Origin: Hydrogenophaga intermedia
GTDB lineage: Bacteria; Pseudomonadota; Gammaproteobacteria; Burkholderiales; Burkholderiaceae_C
Direction of reading: 5' to 3'
NCBI RefSeq assembly: GCF_023715105.1
Contig: NZ_JAMBNO010000007.1
Span: forward strand, 124,001 to 188,000
Length of the DNA stretch: 64,000 bases
Shown piece by piece: positions 8,391 through 19,686 of this stretch. The first letter of the stretch is position 1; every line of letters starts with the position of its first letter. The notes beneath the pieces were generated by a model. That model saw only the letters and a list, made by a program, of their open reading frames with translations, did no database searches and was not told the origin of the DNA. The position numbers were made by a program, and so were the translations under genes.

Positions 8391-9395
8391 ATGAACCGCC
8401 ACACCCTGACTTTCGCCGCCCTGATGACCCTAGGCGCCAGCGCCGGTGCACAGACCGTGCTCAACGTCTCCACCTGGCTGCCGCCCACGCACGGCGCCAC
8501 CATGGCGCAGAACCAGTGGTGCGAAGCGGTCGAGAAGGAAACCAAAGGCAGCGTGAAGTGCAACCTGCTGCCCAAGGCCGTGTCGGCGCCGCCCGGCACC
8601 TTCGATGCGGTGCGCGACGGCCTGGCCGATGTGTCTTACACGGTGGACGGCTACACACCCGGGCGCTTCATCTTCACCCAGGTGGCCGAGTTTCCCTTCC
8701 TGGGCGACACCTCCATGGCGACCAGCGTGGCCTACCAGCGCATCTACGACAAGTACTTCGCCCCGTTGGGCGAGCACCGCGGCGTGAAGGTGCTGGGCGT
8801 GTTCACCCACGGCCCCGGCATCATCTTCACCACCAAGCAGCCCGTCACCAGCGCGGCCGAAGCCGCCAAGCTCAAGTTCCGCATCGGCGGTGGCAACATC
8901 AACGAGCTGTCCAAGCTCATGGGCTGGAACACCACGCTCAAGCCGGCCACCGAGTCGTTCGAACTGCTCTCCACCGGCGTCATGGACGGCACCTTCTTCC
9001 CCGACGAATCCCTGCAGTCCATGCGCCTGAGCATGGTGAAGTACGCCACCACCTTCCCGGGCGGGCTCTACAACACCAGCTTCGTTTTCATGATGAACCC
9101 GGCCAAGTACAACGCCCTCAAGCCTGAGGAGAAGGCGGCCATCGACAAGGTGTCGGGCGAGAACGCGGCGCGCCTGTTTGCGGCCGGCTGGGACCGCACC
9201 GACGCCGCCTCGCGCGAGATCCAGAAAACCACCGGCGTGCAGCGCCAGATGGCCAACGATGCCTTCGTCAACGAGGTCAAGGCCAAGCAGGCGCAGCTCG
9301 AAGACAAGTGGGTGGCGGCGGCCGAAGCCCGTGGCCTCAAGAACGCACGCGCCGTGCTGGCCGAGTTCCGCGCCGAGACGCAAAAGCTGAAGTGA
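8391..9395 (+). CDS. TRAP transporter substrate-binding protein (DctP family)
   Basis: Periplasmic solute receptor for a tripartite ATP-independent transporter, 334 aa. A signal peptide is clear (MNRHTLTFAALMTL, cleavage after Ala20 in SAGA|QTVLN). The family blocks FPFLGD, GPGIIFTTKQPV, KFRIGGGN and DGTFFPDES are present. The in-frame ATG at 8385 is only one base from GGAGA, while 8391 is at proper distance, so 8391 is the start. No DctQ or DctM membrane subunit is present nearby, so it is an orphan receptor here. Being directly behind the Rieske gene suggests its ligand is the oxygenase substrate. Confidence 0.87.
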   Translation: MNRHTLTFAALMTLGASAGAQTVLNVSTWLPPTHGATMAQNQWCEAVEKETKGSVKCNLLPKAVSAPPGTFDAVRDGLADVSYTVDGYTPGRFIFTQVAEFPFLGDTSMATSVAYQRIYDKYFAPLGEHRGVKVLGVFTHGPGIIFTTKQPVTSAAEAAKLKFRIGGGNINELSKLMGWNTTLKPATESFELLSTGVMDGTFFPDESLQSMRLSMVKYATTFPGGLYNTSFVFMMNPAKYNALKPEEKAAIDKVSGENAARLFAAGWDRTDAASREIQKTTGVQRQMANDAFVNEVKAKQAQLEDKWVAAAEARGLKNARAVLAEFRAETQKLK

Positions 9396-9410
9396 AGGCC
9401 TGAGGCACTG

Positions 9411-10031
9411 TTACCCCGCGAGCGCGGGGAACAGTTTCATCAGGCCGTCGGCCATCACCTCGACCGCCAGCGCGGCGAGGATCAGGCCCATCAGGCGGGT
9501 CATCACGTTGATGCCGGTCTGGCCGAGGAAGCGCGCGATCGGCTCGGCCAGCGCAAAGCACACCGCCGTGGCCAGCGCGATGACCACGCCATAGCCCACC
9601 AGCGCGGCGTGCTGGAAGAAGGTCTTCGCCTGGTCGGCATAGATCACCACGGTGGACATCGTGGCCGGTCCGGTGAGCAGCGGAATGGTCAGCGGAACCA
9701 CCGCGATGCTGGCGCGCGCCGAGGTGTCGCTCAGGTCCTGATCGGTGGCCTTGGCTTCGGCCGGGCGCGCGTTGAGCATGGACAGCGCGGACGTGAGCAG
9801 CAGCATGCCGCCGCCGACCTGAAAGCTCGCCAGCGAGATCGAGAAGAACTCGAGGATCTGCAGGCCAATCAGCGCGCAGGTGGCGATGACGGCAAACGCG
9901 CTCAGGGCCGAGATCATCACCGTGCGCTGGCGCTGCTTGCGGCTGAAGCCCTGCGTGTAGTGGATGAAGAAGGGCACGATGGCCAACGGGTTGACGATGG
10001 CCAGCAGCGTGATGAGCGGCTTGAAGTCCAT
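9411..10031 (-). CDS. MarC family integral membrane protein
   Basis: A 206-residue inner-membrane protein with about six hydrophobic segments, matching the MarC (UPF0056) family: NPLAIVPFFI near the N-terminus, a conserved PLTIPLLTGPATMSTV block in the middle, and RLMGLILAALAVEVM towards the end. The molecular function of the family is unsettled; MarC itself was once linked to multiple antibiotic resistance, later disputed. Its ATG shares one base with the stop codon of the upstream SDR gene (TGATG), so the two are translationally coupled. It converges with the TRAP receptor gene, leaving 15 bp between stops. Confidence 0.85.
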   Translation of the reverse strand: MDFKPLITLLAIVNPLAIVPFFIHYTQGFSRKQRQRTVMISALSAFAVIATCALIGLQILEFFSISLASFQVGGGMLLLTSALSMLNARPAEAKATDQDLSDTSARASIAVVPLTIPLLTGPATMSTVVIYADQAKTFFQHAALVGYGVVIALATAVCFALAEPIARFLGQTGINVMTRLMGLILAALAVEVMADGLMKLFPALAG

Positions 10032-10780
10032 CAGCGTGCCCCGGAGACGTCGACCAGGCTCATGGTGGTGTAGCTCGCGGCGTCCGACAGCAGCCACACG
10101 ATCAATTGCGCCACCTCGTCGGCCGTGCCGCCGCGCTGCATGGGAATCAACGGCGCCAGCTCGCGCAGCCGCTCGGGGCGCCCCCCGCTGGCGTGGATCT
10201 CGGTGTCGATGAGCCCAGGGCGTACGGCGTTGACGCGGATGCCTTCGTTGGCCACTTCCTTGGCCAGACCCACGGTGAAGGTGTCGATGGCGCCCTTGCT
10301 GGCCGCGTAGTCCACGTACTCGCCGGGCGAGCCCAGTCGTGAGGCCGCGCTGGACACGTTCACGATGGCGCCGCCCGTGCCGCCGTGTTTCGTGCTCATG
10401 CGGCGCACGGCCTCGCGCGCGCAAAGCAGGCTGCCGATCACGTTGATGTCGAACATGCGCCGCCAGCGCGCCATGTCCATTTCGTCGAGCCGGGCGCGCT
10501 GGTCCACCACGCCCGCGTTGTTCACGAGGCCCGCGAGGCGACCGAACTTTGCGTCGACCTGCTCGAACATGCGCAGCACCTGCGCCTCGTCGGCCACGTC
10601 GGCCTGCACCGCCATCGCACGCCCGCCGTCGGCGCGGATGGCGCGCACCACCTCGTCGGCCGCGAGCGAGTTGGCCGTGTAGTTCACCGCCACGGCCCAG
10701 CCCGCTTTTGCGGCCAGCCGGCATGTGGCGGCCCCGATGCCGCGCGAGCCCCCCGTGACCAGCAACACCTTCTCTGTCAT
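10031..10780 (-). CDS. SDR family oxidoreductase
   Basis: Classical short-chain dehydrogenase/reductase of 249 aa. It has the cofactor loop TGGSRGIG (residues 9-16), NNAG, and the catalytic YxxxK in YAASKG with a preceding Ser in NVSSAAS. The residues after the second strand suggest a glucose-1-dehydrogenase/FabG-like enzyme; the substrate cannot be assigned. ATG 10780 is preceded by GGAGA on the minus strand; an upstream in-frame extension would overlap the divergent promoter region and looks non-coding. It overlaps marC by one base. Confidence 0.86.
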   Translation of the reverse strand: MTEKVLLVTGGSRGIGAATCRLAAKAGWAVAVNYTANSLAADEVVRAIRADGGRAMAVQADVADEAQVLRMFEQVDAKFGRLAGLVNNAGVVDQRARLDEMDMARWRRMFDINVIGSLLCAREAVRRMSTKHGGTGGAIVNVSSAASRLGSPGEYVDYAASKGAIDTFTVGLAKEVANEGIRVNAVRPGLIDTEIHASGGRPERLRELAPLIPMQRGGTADEVAQLIVWLLSDAASYTTMSLVDVSGAR

Positions 10781-10866
10781 AACCCGTCTCCTGCAACCTT
10801 CGCGCGCATGGCGTACAAATCGCCTGCGTCGCCAGCGCACGATTACAACAGCCAACGGAGACCCGC

Positions 10867-11466
10867 ATGCGTCGCACGATCGACTATTTCTTCGCCACCA
10901 TGAGCCCCTGGGCCTACCTGGGCCACGCGCGCTTCGAGCGCATGGCCGCGGCAGCCGGCGCCGAGGTGCGCGTGCGCCCCATGGACCTGGGCAAGATCTT
11001 CCCGCTCTCGGGCGGCCTGCCGCTGGGCAAGCGCGCGCCGCAGCGCCAGGCCTACCGCCTGGTGGAGCTGCGCCGCTTCAGCGAATGGCTGCAACTGCCG
11101 CTCACGCTGCAGCCGAAGCACTTCCCGGTCGCCGGTGACCCTTCGGCCCGCCTCATCAGCGTGGTGGCCGAGCGCGACGGCAGCCAGGCCGCCATGCGCC
11201 TGTCGGGCGCCGTGCTCACCGCGGTGTGGGTGCAGGAACGCGACATCGCCGATACAGACACCCTGGCCGCCCTGCTGCGCGAGACCGGGCTGGACGCCGC
11301 GCGGCTCGTGCAGTCGCAGGGCGAGCAGGGCCAGGCGCTGGCCGATGCCCACACCCAGGCCGCCATCGACGCGGGCGTGTTCGGCTCGCCGAGCTACGTG
11401 GTCGACGGCGAGATGTTCTGGGGCCAGGACCGGCTCGATTTCGTCGAACGCCGGTTGCTGGCCTGA
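10867..11466 (+). CDS. 2-hydroxychromene-2-carboxylate isomerase (DsbA-fold, NahD/kappa-GST family)
   Basis: A 199-residue thioredoxin-fold protein of the 2-hydroxychromene-2-carboxylate isomerase/kappa glutathione transferase group. The N-terminal block IDYFFATMSPWAYLG carries the active-site Ser (in place of the Dsb cysteines), and VFGSPSYVVDGEMFWGQDRL near the C-terminus is the typical cis-proline and helical end. The family acts in naphthalene breakdown with glutathione, but many chromosomal copies have unknown substrates and no other naphthalene genes are present. ATG 10867 follows ACGGAGAC. Confidence 0.85.
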   Translation: MRRTIDYFFATMSPWAYLGHARFERMAAAAGAEVRVRPMDLGKIFPLSGGLPLGKRAPQRQAYRLVELRRFSEWLQLPLTLQPKHFPVAGDPSARLISVVAERDGSQAAMRLSGAVLTAVWVQERDIADTDTLAALLRETGLDAARLVQSQGEQGQALADAHTQAAIDAGVFGSPSYVVDGEMFWGQDRLDFVERRLLA

Positions 11467-11501
11467 GCGGCCTTTTCATTCCACCCCGAGGAGACCATCA
11501 C

Positions 11502-12188
11502 ATGAGCGAAACCATCACCCTCAAGGCCGCCGACGGCCACAGCTTCCCCGCCTATGTGGCCAAACCGGCGGGCAAGGCCAAAGGCGGCATCGTGGTGCTG
11601 CAGGAAATCTTCGGCGTCAACGCCCACATCCGCGCCGTGGCCGATGGCTACGCCGCCGCGGGTTATCTCGTGGTCGCGCCGGCCACCTTCTCGCGTATCG
11701 GCAAGGGCGACGTGCAGCTTGGTTACACCGAGTCCGACATGAAGGAAGGCTTCGGCTACAAGGGCGCCGTGGAGGCACTGCCCGCGCCGGGCGTGATGGC
11801 CGACATCCAGGCCGCGGTGGACCACGCGGCGCAGGCCGGCAAGGTTGGCATCGTGGGCTATTGCTGGGGCGGCCTGCTCACCTGGCGTTCGGCCGCGCAG
11901 GTCAAGGGCCTGAGCGCGGCCGCGCCCTACTACGGTGGCGGCATGACAATGCCCGAAGAGATTGCGCGCCAGCCGCGGGTGCCGGTGCTGGCCCACTTCG
12001 GCGAGCAGGACCACTGGATCCCGCTGGACACCGTGGAGGCCTTCAAGAAGGCGCATCCCGAGGTCGCGGTGCACGTCTATCCCGCCCACCACGGCTTCAA
12101 CTGCGACCACCGCGGCTCTTACGACGAAGCCAGCGCAAAGCTCGCGCGTGAGCGCACGCTGGCGTTCTTCGCTCAACACATCGGTTGA
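11502..12188 (+). CDS. Dienelactone hydrolase family protein
   Basis: Alpha/beta hydrolase of 228 aa in the carboxymethylenebutenolidase family. The nucleophile Cys sits in GYCWGG, the acid in GEQDHW and the histidine in PAHHGFNC, giving the Cys-Asp-His triad typical of dienelactone hydrolase. In chlorocatechol breakdown the enzyme opens dienelactone to maleylacetate; many chromosomal copies have broader roles. ATG 11502 follows GAGGAGACC. It is 35 bp downstream of the isomerase gene and four bases before the next gene, so the three form an operon. Confidence 0.88.
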   Translation: MSETITLKAADGHSFPAYVAKPAGKAKGGIVVLQEIFGVNAHIRAVADGYAAAGYLVVAPATFSRIGKGDVQLGYTESDMKEGFGYKGAVEALPAPGVMADIQAAVDHAAQAGKVGIVGYCWGGLLTWRSAAQVKGLSAAAPYYGGGMTMPEEIARQPRVPVLAHFGEQDHWIPLDTVEAFKKAHPEVAVHVYPAHHGFNCDHRGSYDEASAKLARERTLAFFAQHIG

Positions 12189-12192
12189 CGCC

Positions 12193-13098
12193 ATGAAGCG
12201 GACCGCGCTGACGCTGCTGGGCCTGGGCTTTGCGGCCGCGGCTGCCGCGCAGTACAGCGGCCCGCTGTTCGACGCCCACCTGCATTACAACGACGAGGCC
12301 TGCGTGCACGACGCGCAGGCCTCGCCCGGTTGCCCGCACCCGCTGGCCGACGTGCTCGATCGCATGCAGCGCAACGGTGTGCGCGCCATCGTGGCCAACT
12401 CGCGCCCCAACGACGGCACGCGCGCGCTGGCGCAGGCGCGCGAGCAGACACGCGCCGCCGGCGTGACCGTGGTGCCCCTCGTACGCCTCTACCGCAACCG
12501 CGCCGATTACAACAACTGGTTTCGCGACCCGAGCATCGCAGCGATGGTGGACAGCGAGCTGGCGCGCGGCACGCCCTCGGGCCCCTACCGCGGCCTGGGC
12601 GAGTTCCACCTTTACGACAGCGCCAATGCCGATGGCCCGGTGGCGCAGCAACTCATGCGGCTCGCCGATGAGAAGGGTCTGGTGATCCTCGCGCACGTGG
12701 ATGACGTGGCGGTCGAGAAGCTGATGGCGCACACGGCGTCGAAGGGCGCGAGCACGAAGCTGATCTGGGCCCACACTGGCATCGGCGGCTCGCCGCTGGC
12801 GCGGGTCGACGAGCTCATGGCGAAGTTTCCGCAACTCAAGGGCGAACTCTCCTACCGCCCCGGCCTCACCTGTGGCGACGGTGTGTTGTGCCCCGAGTGG
12901 CGCGCGCTGCTGCTGAAGTACCCCGACCGCTTCCTGATCGGCTCGGACACCTGGATCAACCAGCGCTGGCTGTACTACGACAACCTCATGCAGGGCTATC
13001 GCGCCTGGCTCGGCACCTTGCCACCCGACGTGGCGAAAAAGATCGCCTGGGACAACGGCGCGCGCCTGTTCGGCCTGGACGAGCCGTCGCCGCGCTGA
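12193..13098 (+). CDS. Secreted amidohydrolase-family (TIM-barrel) metallohydrolase
   Basis: A 301-residue protein with a signal peptide (cleavage likely after AAAAA, around residue 19) and an amidohydrolase-2-like barrel. The first metal motif is FDAHLHYN (H29, H31); later metal and catalytic candidates are [15 protein letters not shown] and the Asp in LIGSDTW. It is therefore a periplasmic hydrolase or decarboxylase-like enzyme with unknown substrate. It starts four bases after the dienelactone hydrolase stop. Its end is ten bases from the convergent corA gene. Confidence 0.8.
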   Translation: MKRTALTLLGLGFAAAAAAQYSGPLFDAHLHYNDEACVHDAQASPGCPHPLADVLDRMQRNGVRAIVANSRPNDGTRALAQAREQTRAAGVTVVPLVRLYRNRADYNNWFRDPSIAAMVDSELARGTPSGPYRGLGEFHLYDSANADGPVAQQLMRLADEKGLVILAHVDDVAVEKLMAHTASKGASTKLIWAHTGIGGSPLARVDELMAKFPQLKGELSYRPGLTCGDGVLCPEWRALLLKYPDRFLIGSDTWINQRWLYYDNLMQGYRAWLGTLPPDVAKKIAWDNGARLFGLDEPSPR

Positions 13099-13108
13099 GG
13101 CGGCTGCG

Positions 13109-14221
13109 TCAGCGCCCGCCCGAGGAACGCAGGTAGCGCTTGCGCCAGAAGTACACGCTCAGGCCCACGGCCACGCCCACCATCGAGGCCATGGCCCACC
13201 AGAAGCCGGCGCGCTCGTGGATGAGCGGGATGAACTCGAAGTTCATGCCGAAGATGCCCGCGATGAGGTTGAGCGGCAGGAACACCGCGGTGAGCGCGGT
13301 GAGTGTGCGCATGATGTCGTTGGTGCGGTTGCTCTGCGCCGAGAAGTGCATCTGCACCGCGGTCTCTGCGTTCTGTTCCAGCCGGCGCACGTGGTGCACC
13401 ACGCGCTCGATGTGCTCCAGCACATCGCGGCTGCGCACCTTGAGCAGCTCCAGCCCGCGCTGGCCGCCGATGGCCTCGTTGGCTTCCCATTCCTCCAGCG
13501 CTTCGATCCAGTCCTGCACGGCGCTGCGCTGGTCTTCGCAGATTTCGTCGAGTTGGTGCAGCGAGATGCGCGCATCCAGCAGAGAGGCCCAGTTCATGAA
13601 GCGCGTGCGCGGGCTGAGCAGTTCGCTCTGCCAGTGATCGAGCTGGCGCGTGAGCTCGCGGCGCAGGTCGAGGTAGCCGTCCACCATCTGGTTGACGATG
13701 CGCAGCATGAGATCCGCCGGGCTGGCGGGCAAGCCCGCGCCCACCGTGCGTGCGGTGTTGGCGGCGCTGGCCAGCAGCCGCGCGGAGTACTGGTCCAGCA
13801 CACCGCAACTGGCGGGGTGCACGGTCAGCAACACGCGGTCGAACACCGCGAAGCCCACCGGGCTGGTGTCGATGCGGCGCAGCACCGGCGGGCCACCGCG
13901 GCGCACCGGCTCGGTCAGCACCGCACCGGGCTGGCCGAGGTCGACCTCGGCCTGGCCAGCGGCCAGCCGGCGGAACACCAGAAGGTCGTATTGCGAGGTG
14001 TAGTCGTAGTGCGAGGGCAACTGGTTGTTGAGCAGGTCGCTCACGTGCAGGTCCACCAGCGTGGTGCCGCACATCACCTGCAGGGCGGCCTGGATGTTGC
14101 CGTGTTCCAGTTCGAACTCGCGCCGGCCGCAGGCCACCCACAGGAAGCCGCGCGGCGGCAGCACCATCGGCAGGCCGGCCGATTCGTTGACGGCGCCGGG
14201 CTGAACGTGAAAGACCCGCAT
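13109..14221 (-). CDS. CorA-family divalent metal transporter
   Basis: Inner-membrane channel protein of 370 aa. The CorA signature GMN is in GIFGMNFEF, between two C-terminal membrane segments, and a long charged helical region with LEHIERVVHHVRRLEQ precedes it, as in CorA/ZntB. The C-terminal Arg-rich tail is cytoplasmic. I place the start at ATG 14221, 13 bp after the hemB stop; a longer frame upstream overlaps hemB. Mg2+ is the usual substrate of CorA, while ZntB members move Zn2+; sequence alone does not decide. Confidence 0.85.
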   Translation of the reverse strand: MRVFHVQPGAVNESAGLPMVLPPRGFLWVACGRREFELEHGNIQAALQVMCGTTLVDLHVSDLLNNQLPSHYDYTSQYDLLVFRRLAAGQAEVDLGQPGAVLTEPVRRGGPPVLRRIDTSPVGFAVFDRVLLTVHPASCGVLDQYSARLLASAANTARTVGAGLPASPADLMLRIVNQMVDGYLDLRRELTRQLDHWQSELLSPRTRFMNWASLLDARISLHQLDEICEDQRSAVQDWIEALEEWEANEAIGGQRGLELLKVRSRDVLEHIERVVHHVRRLEQNAETAVQMHFSAQSNRTNDIMRTLTALTAVFLPLNLIAGIFGMNFEFIPLIHERAGFWWAMASMVGVAVGLSVYFWRKRYLRSSGGR

Positions 14222-14234
14222 GGGTGCCCCGGCC

Positions 14235-16573
<2,339 letters not shown>

Positions 16574-16610
16574 GCCACCGGTTTGAGGCGCGGTCCTTGC
16601 GGCCGCAAAA

Positions 16611-16638
16611 GAGAAGGGCGCCCTCGGGCGCCCTTCTC
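16611..16638. terminator. Intrinsic terminator between convergent genes
   Basis: A perfect 12-bp stem (GAGAAGGGCGCC with its complement) around a CTCG loop lies between the stops of the kinase-like gene and glcB. On the minus strand it is followed by TTTT, so it best serves glcB; it may work for both. Confidence 0.75.
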
Positions 16639-16654
16639 GCTGGCGATTCGCGGA

Positions 16655-18853
16655 TCAGCCCGCCGCCTTCACCTTCAAGCGCCAGGCATGCAGCAGCGGC
16701 TCGGTGTAACCGCTGGGCTGTTCCTTGCCCTTGAACACCAGGTCCAGGGCAGCCTGGTATGCCATGCTGGTCTTGGCGTTGCCGGCCATGGGGCGGTAGA
16801 GCTTGTCACCGGCGTTCTGCTTGTCCACCTTGGCGGCCATGCGCTCGAAGGTCTCGCGCACCTGCTGCTCGGTGACCACGCCGTGGTGCAACCAGTTGGC
16901 GATGTGCTGGCTGCTGATGCGCAGCGTGGCGCGGTCTTCCATCAGGCCCACGTCGTTGATGTCGGGCACCTTGGAGCAACCCACGCCCTGGTCGACCCAG
17001 CGCACCACGTAGCCCAGGATGCCCTGCACGTTGTTGTCCAGCTCGGCCTGCTTCTCGGCCGCGCTCCAGTTGGGGTTGGTGCTCACCGGCACGGTGAGCA
17101 GGCCGGTCAGCAGGTTGTCGCGTTCCTTGTCGGCGTCGATCTTCTCGAGCTGCTTCTGCACGTCGCGCACCAGCACCTGGTGGTAATGCATGGCGTGCAG
17201 CGTGGCGCCGGTGGGGCTGGGCACCCAGGCGGTATTGGCGCCAGCCTTCGGGTGGCCGATCTTTTGCTCCAGCATGGCCTTCATCAGGTCGGGCATGGCC
17301 CACATGCCCTTGCCGATCTGCGCCTTGCCGCGCAGGCCGCAGGCCAGGCCCACCAGCACGTTATTGCGCTCGTAGGCCTGGATCCAGGCGCTGGTCTTCA
17401 TGTCGCCCTTGCGCACCATGGGGCCGGCGAGCATGGCGGTGTGCATCTCGTCGCCGGTGCGATCCAGGAAGCCGGTGTTGATGAAGGCCACGCGGTCGGC
17501 CGCGGCCGCGATGCAGGCCTTCAGGTTCACCGAGGTGCGGCGCTCTTCGTCCATGATGCCCAGCTTCACCGTGGCCTGCGGCAGGCCGAGCAGCTGCTCG
17601 ACGCGGCCGAACAGCTCGGCGGCAAAGGCCACTTCCTTCGGGCCGTGCATCTTGGGCTTGACGATGTAGACCGAGCCCTTGCGCGAGTTGCGCAGCGGGT
17701 GCGTCTTGTCCTTCTTGAGGTCGTGGATGGCGATCGCGGTGGTGATGACCGCGTCCATGATGCCTTCGGGAATCTCCTTGCCCTCGGGGCCCCACAGGAT
17801 GGCCGGGTTGGTCATCAGGTGGCCGACGTTGCGCACGAAGAGCAGCGAGCGGCCGTGCAGGCGCACGGCTTTCTTGCCGTTCGGGGCCGTGTACTCGCGG
17901 TCGCCGTTGAGGCCACGCTTGAGCGTCTGGCCACCCTTCTCGAAGGTCTCGGTGAGCGTGCCCTTGAGAATGCCCAGCCAGTTGCGGTAGGCCAGCAGCT
18001 TGTCTTCGGCGTCGACGGCGGCCACCGAGTCCTCGAGGTCGAGAATGGTCGACAGCGCGGCCTCGACCACCAGGTCGCTCACACCAGCCGGGTCGGTCTT
18101 GCCGATCGGCGTGTCGGGGCGGATCTGGATTTCCAGGTGCAGACCGTTGTGCTGCAGCAGCACGGCCGAGGGTGCCTTTGCGTCGCCCTGGTAGCCCACG
18201 AACTGCGACTTGTCGTCCAGCTTGCTGGTCTTGCCATCGGCCAGCGTGACGACCAGCTCGCCGTCCTTGACGCGGTAACCCTTGGAGCCGACGTGCGAGC
18301 CCTTCTTCAGCGGGGCGGTGCGGTCGAGCACGTGGCGCGCCCATTCGATGACCTTGGCGCCGCGCTTGGGGTTGTAGCGCGTGCCCTTTTCGCAGCCGTT
18401 GGTCTCGGCGATCACGTCGGTGCCGTAGAGCGCGTCGTACAGCGAGCCCCAGCGTGCGTTGGCGGCGTTGAGTGCGTAGCGCGCGTTCAGGATCGGCACC
18501 ACCAGCTGAGGGCCGGCCTGCACCGCGAGCTCGTCATCCACGTTCTTCGTCGTGGCCTTGACCTTGCCGGGTTCGGGCACGAGGTAGCCGATGGTCTCGA
18601 GGAACTTGCGGTAGGCCGCCATGTCGCGCACCGGGCCGGGGTTGGCGCTGTGCCAGGTGTCCAGCTCGGTCTGCAGGCGGTCGCGTTCGGCCAGCAACGC
18701 GGCGTTCTTGGGGGCCAGCGCGTGCACCAGCGTGCCAAAGCCTTGCCAGAAGGCCGCAGGCGCCACGCCCGTGCCGGGCAGCACCTCGGTGTTGATGAAG
18801 TCGTGCAGGGCGGTGTCGACCTGCAGGCCGTGGACGGTGGTTCTGGCGCTCAT
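16655..18853 (-). CDS. glcB: Malate synthase G
   Basis: Condenses glyoxylate and acetyl-CoA to malate; 732 aa, the long monomeric G type. Characteristic stretches are [16 protein letters not shown] with the catalytic Arg, [17 protein letters not shown] with the acidic Mg2+ ligands, [12 protein letters not shown], and [20 protein letters not shown] near the catalytic Asp at the end. A haloacid dehalogenase gene lies 28 bp upstream in the same direction. The gene ends at a strong hairpin. Confidence 0.96.
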   Translation of the reverse strand: MSARTTVHGLQVDTALHDFINTEVLPGTGVAPAAFWQGFGTLVHALAPKNAALLAERDRLQTELDTWHSANPGPVRDMAAYRKFLETIGYLVPEPGKVKATTKNVDDELAVQAGPQLVVPILNARYALNAANARWGSLYDALYGTDVIAETNGCEKGTRYNPKRGAKVIEWARHVLDRTAPLKKGSHVGSKGYRVKDGELVVTLADGKTSKLDDKSQFVGYQGDAKAPSAVLLQHNGLHLEIQIRPDTPIGKTDPAGVSDLVVEAALSTILDLEDSVAAVDAEDKLLAYRNWLGILKGTLTETFEKGGQTLKRGLNGDREYTAPNGKKAVRLHGRSLLFVRNVGHLMTNPAILWGPEGKEIPEGIMDAVITTAIAIHDLKKDKTHPLRNSRKGSVYIVKPKMHGPKEVAFAAELFGRVEQLLGLPQATVKLGIMDEERRTSVNLKACIAAAADRVAFINTGFLDRTGDEMHTAMLAGPMVRKGDMKTSAWIQAYERNNVLVGLACGLRGKAQIGKGMWAMPDLMKAMLEQKIGHPKAGANTAWVPSPTGATLHAMHYHQVLVRDVQKQLEKIDADKERDNLLTGLLTVPVSTNPNWSAAEKQAELDNNVQGILGYVVRWVDQGVGCSKVPDINDVGLMEDRATLRISSQHIANWLHHGVVTEQQVRETFERMAAKVDKQNAGDKLYRPMAGNAKTSMAYQAALDLVFKGKEQPSGYTEPLLHAWRLKVKAAG

Positions 18854-18881
18854 GGGGCGGGCTCCGTGTGAAGGTGGGGGA

Positions 18882-19583
18882 TCAGAAGAAATCGAGCACC
18901 GCGCGCAGGTTGGTGCCGCTGGCGGTGGGTTGGGTGTCGAGCTGTTCGAACGGCAGGTTGGCGCGGTTGATCCACAGGGTCTGGTAGCCGAACCAGGTGG
19001 CGCCCAGAACGTCCCAGGCGTTGCTGCTCACGAACAGGATCTGCGCGCGCGCCAGGCCGGTGGCCTGCTCGCCCAACGCGTAGAGCGACGGCGCGATCTT
19101 GTATTGGCGCACCGCATCGGCGCTGATGACCGGGTCGATCAGGCTGTCCAGGCCCGCGCTGCGCAGCGCGATGCCCAGCATCTCGGGATCGCCGTTGGAC
19201 AGGATGCCGGTGGTGATGCCTTGTGAGCGCAGCGCCTGGATCACCTCGCGGTTCTCGGGGTAGGCCGAGAGGTGGCGGTACTGGTTCATGAGGCTGGCCG
19301 CCGCGTCGGCGTAGGTGGCCCAGTCGTCCACCGCCTGCGGCACGATGGCCTGGATCGCATAGCGCAATGCGCGCTCGGTGATGTCCCAGAAGCTGAGGTA
19401 GCGCGCGGGGTCGCCGCTCATGGTGACGAGGCGCGAATAGTCGATCTGGCGGTCGCGCCAGAGCACGGCCAGCCGCGCGCCGCGGCCCGGGAAGAGTTGT
19501 TCCGCGCGCAGGCCCACGCTGTAGACGTCGAACAGCGTGCCGTAGGCGTCGAAAAGCACGGCCTGGGGTTTGGGCATGCCCAT
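18882..19583 (-). CDS. (S)-2-haloacid dehalogenase (type II, HAD superfamily)
   Basis: A 233-residue HAD hydrolase of the L-2-haloacid dehalogenase group, which replaces the halogen of short 2-haloacids via an aspartyl ester. Nucleophile Asp12 is in FDAYGTLFD; the further signature residues appear as [26 protein letters not shown] and [10 protein letters not shown]. The SSNAWD block is typical of true dehalogenases rather than of phosphatases. Haloacetates would give glycolate, which feeds glyoxylate to the malate synthase just downstream. An alternative start is ATG 19577. Confidence 0.82.
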   Translation of the reverse strand: MGMPKPQAVLFDAYGTLFDVYSVGLRAEQLFPGRGARLAVLWRDRQIDYSRLVTMSGDPARYLSFWDITERALRYAIQAIVPQAVDDWATYADAAASLMNQYRHLSAYPENREVIQALRSQGITTGILSNGDPEMLGIALRSAGLDSLIDPVISADAVRQYKIAPSLYALGEQATGLARAQILFVSSNAWDVLGATWFGYQTLWINRANLPFEQLDTQPTASGTNLRAVLDFF

Positions 19584-19611
19584 ACTCTATTGCTGACCTG
19601 GGCTGCCATTG

Positions 19612-19628
19612 ATGGCCCATCGGGCCAT
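19612..19628. promoter_or_regulatory. Short palindrome between divergent dehalogenase and CoA-transferase genes
   Basis: ATGGCCC and GGGCCAT flank ATC, a perfect 7-bp inverted repeat in the 103-bp divergent intergenic region. It may be an operator for either gene. No regulator of the glyoxylate type is adjacent; the nearest is the LysR gene at 20919. Weak evidence. Confidence 0.3.
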
Positions 19629-19686
19629 TTATCCATGACTTTTTTGCGTGTAATCTGCGTGCCTTGACCCCTCGCCTGGAGCCCGC

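Noticed and set aside
9414..9429. CCCCGCG/CGCGGGG hairpin as a terminator between the TRAP receptor and marC genes
   Set aside because: It lies inside the last marC codons, has a two-base loop and no T-run; likely a by-product of GC-rich codons.
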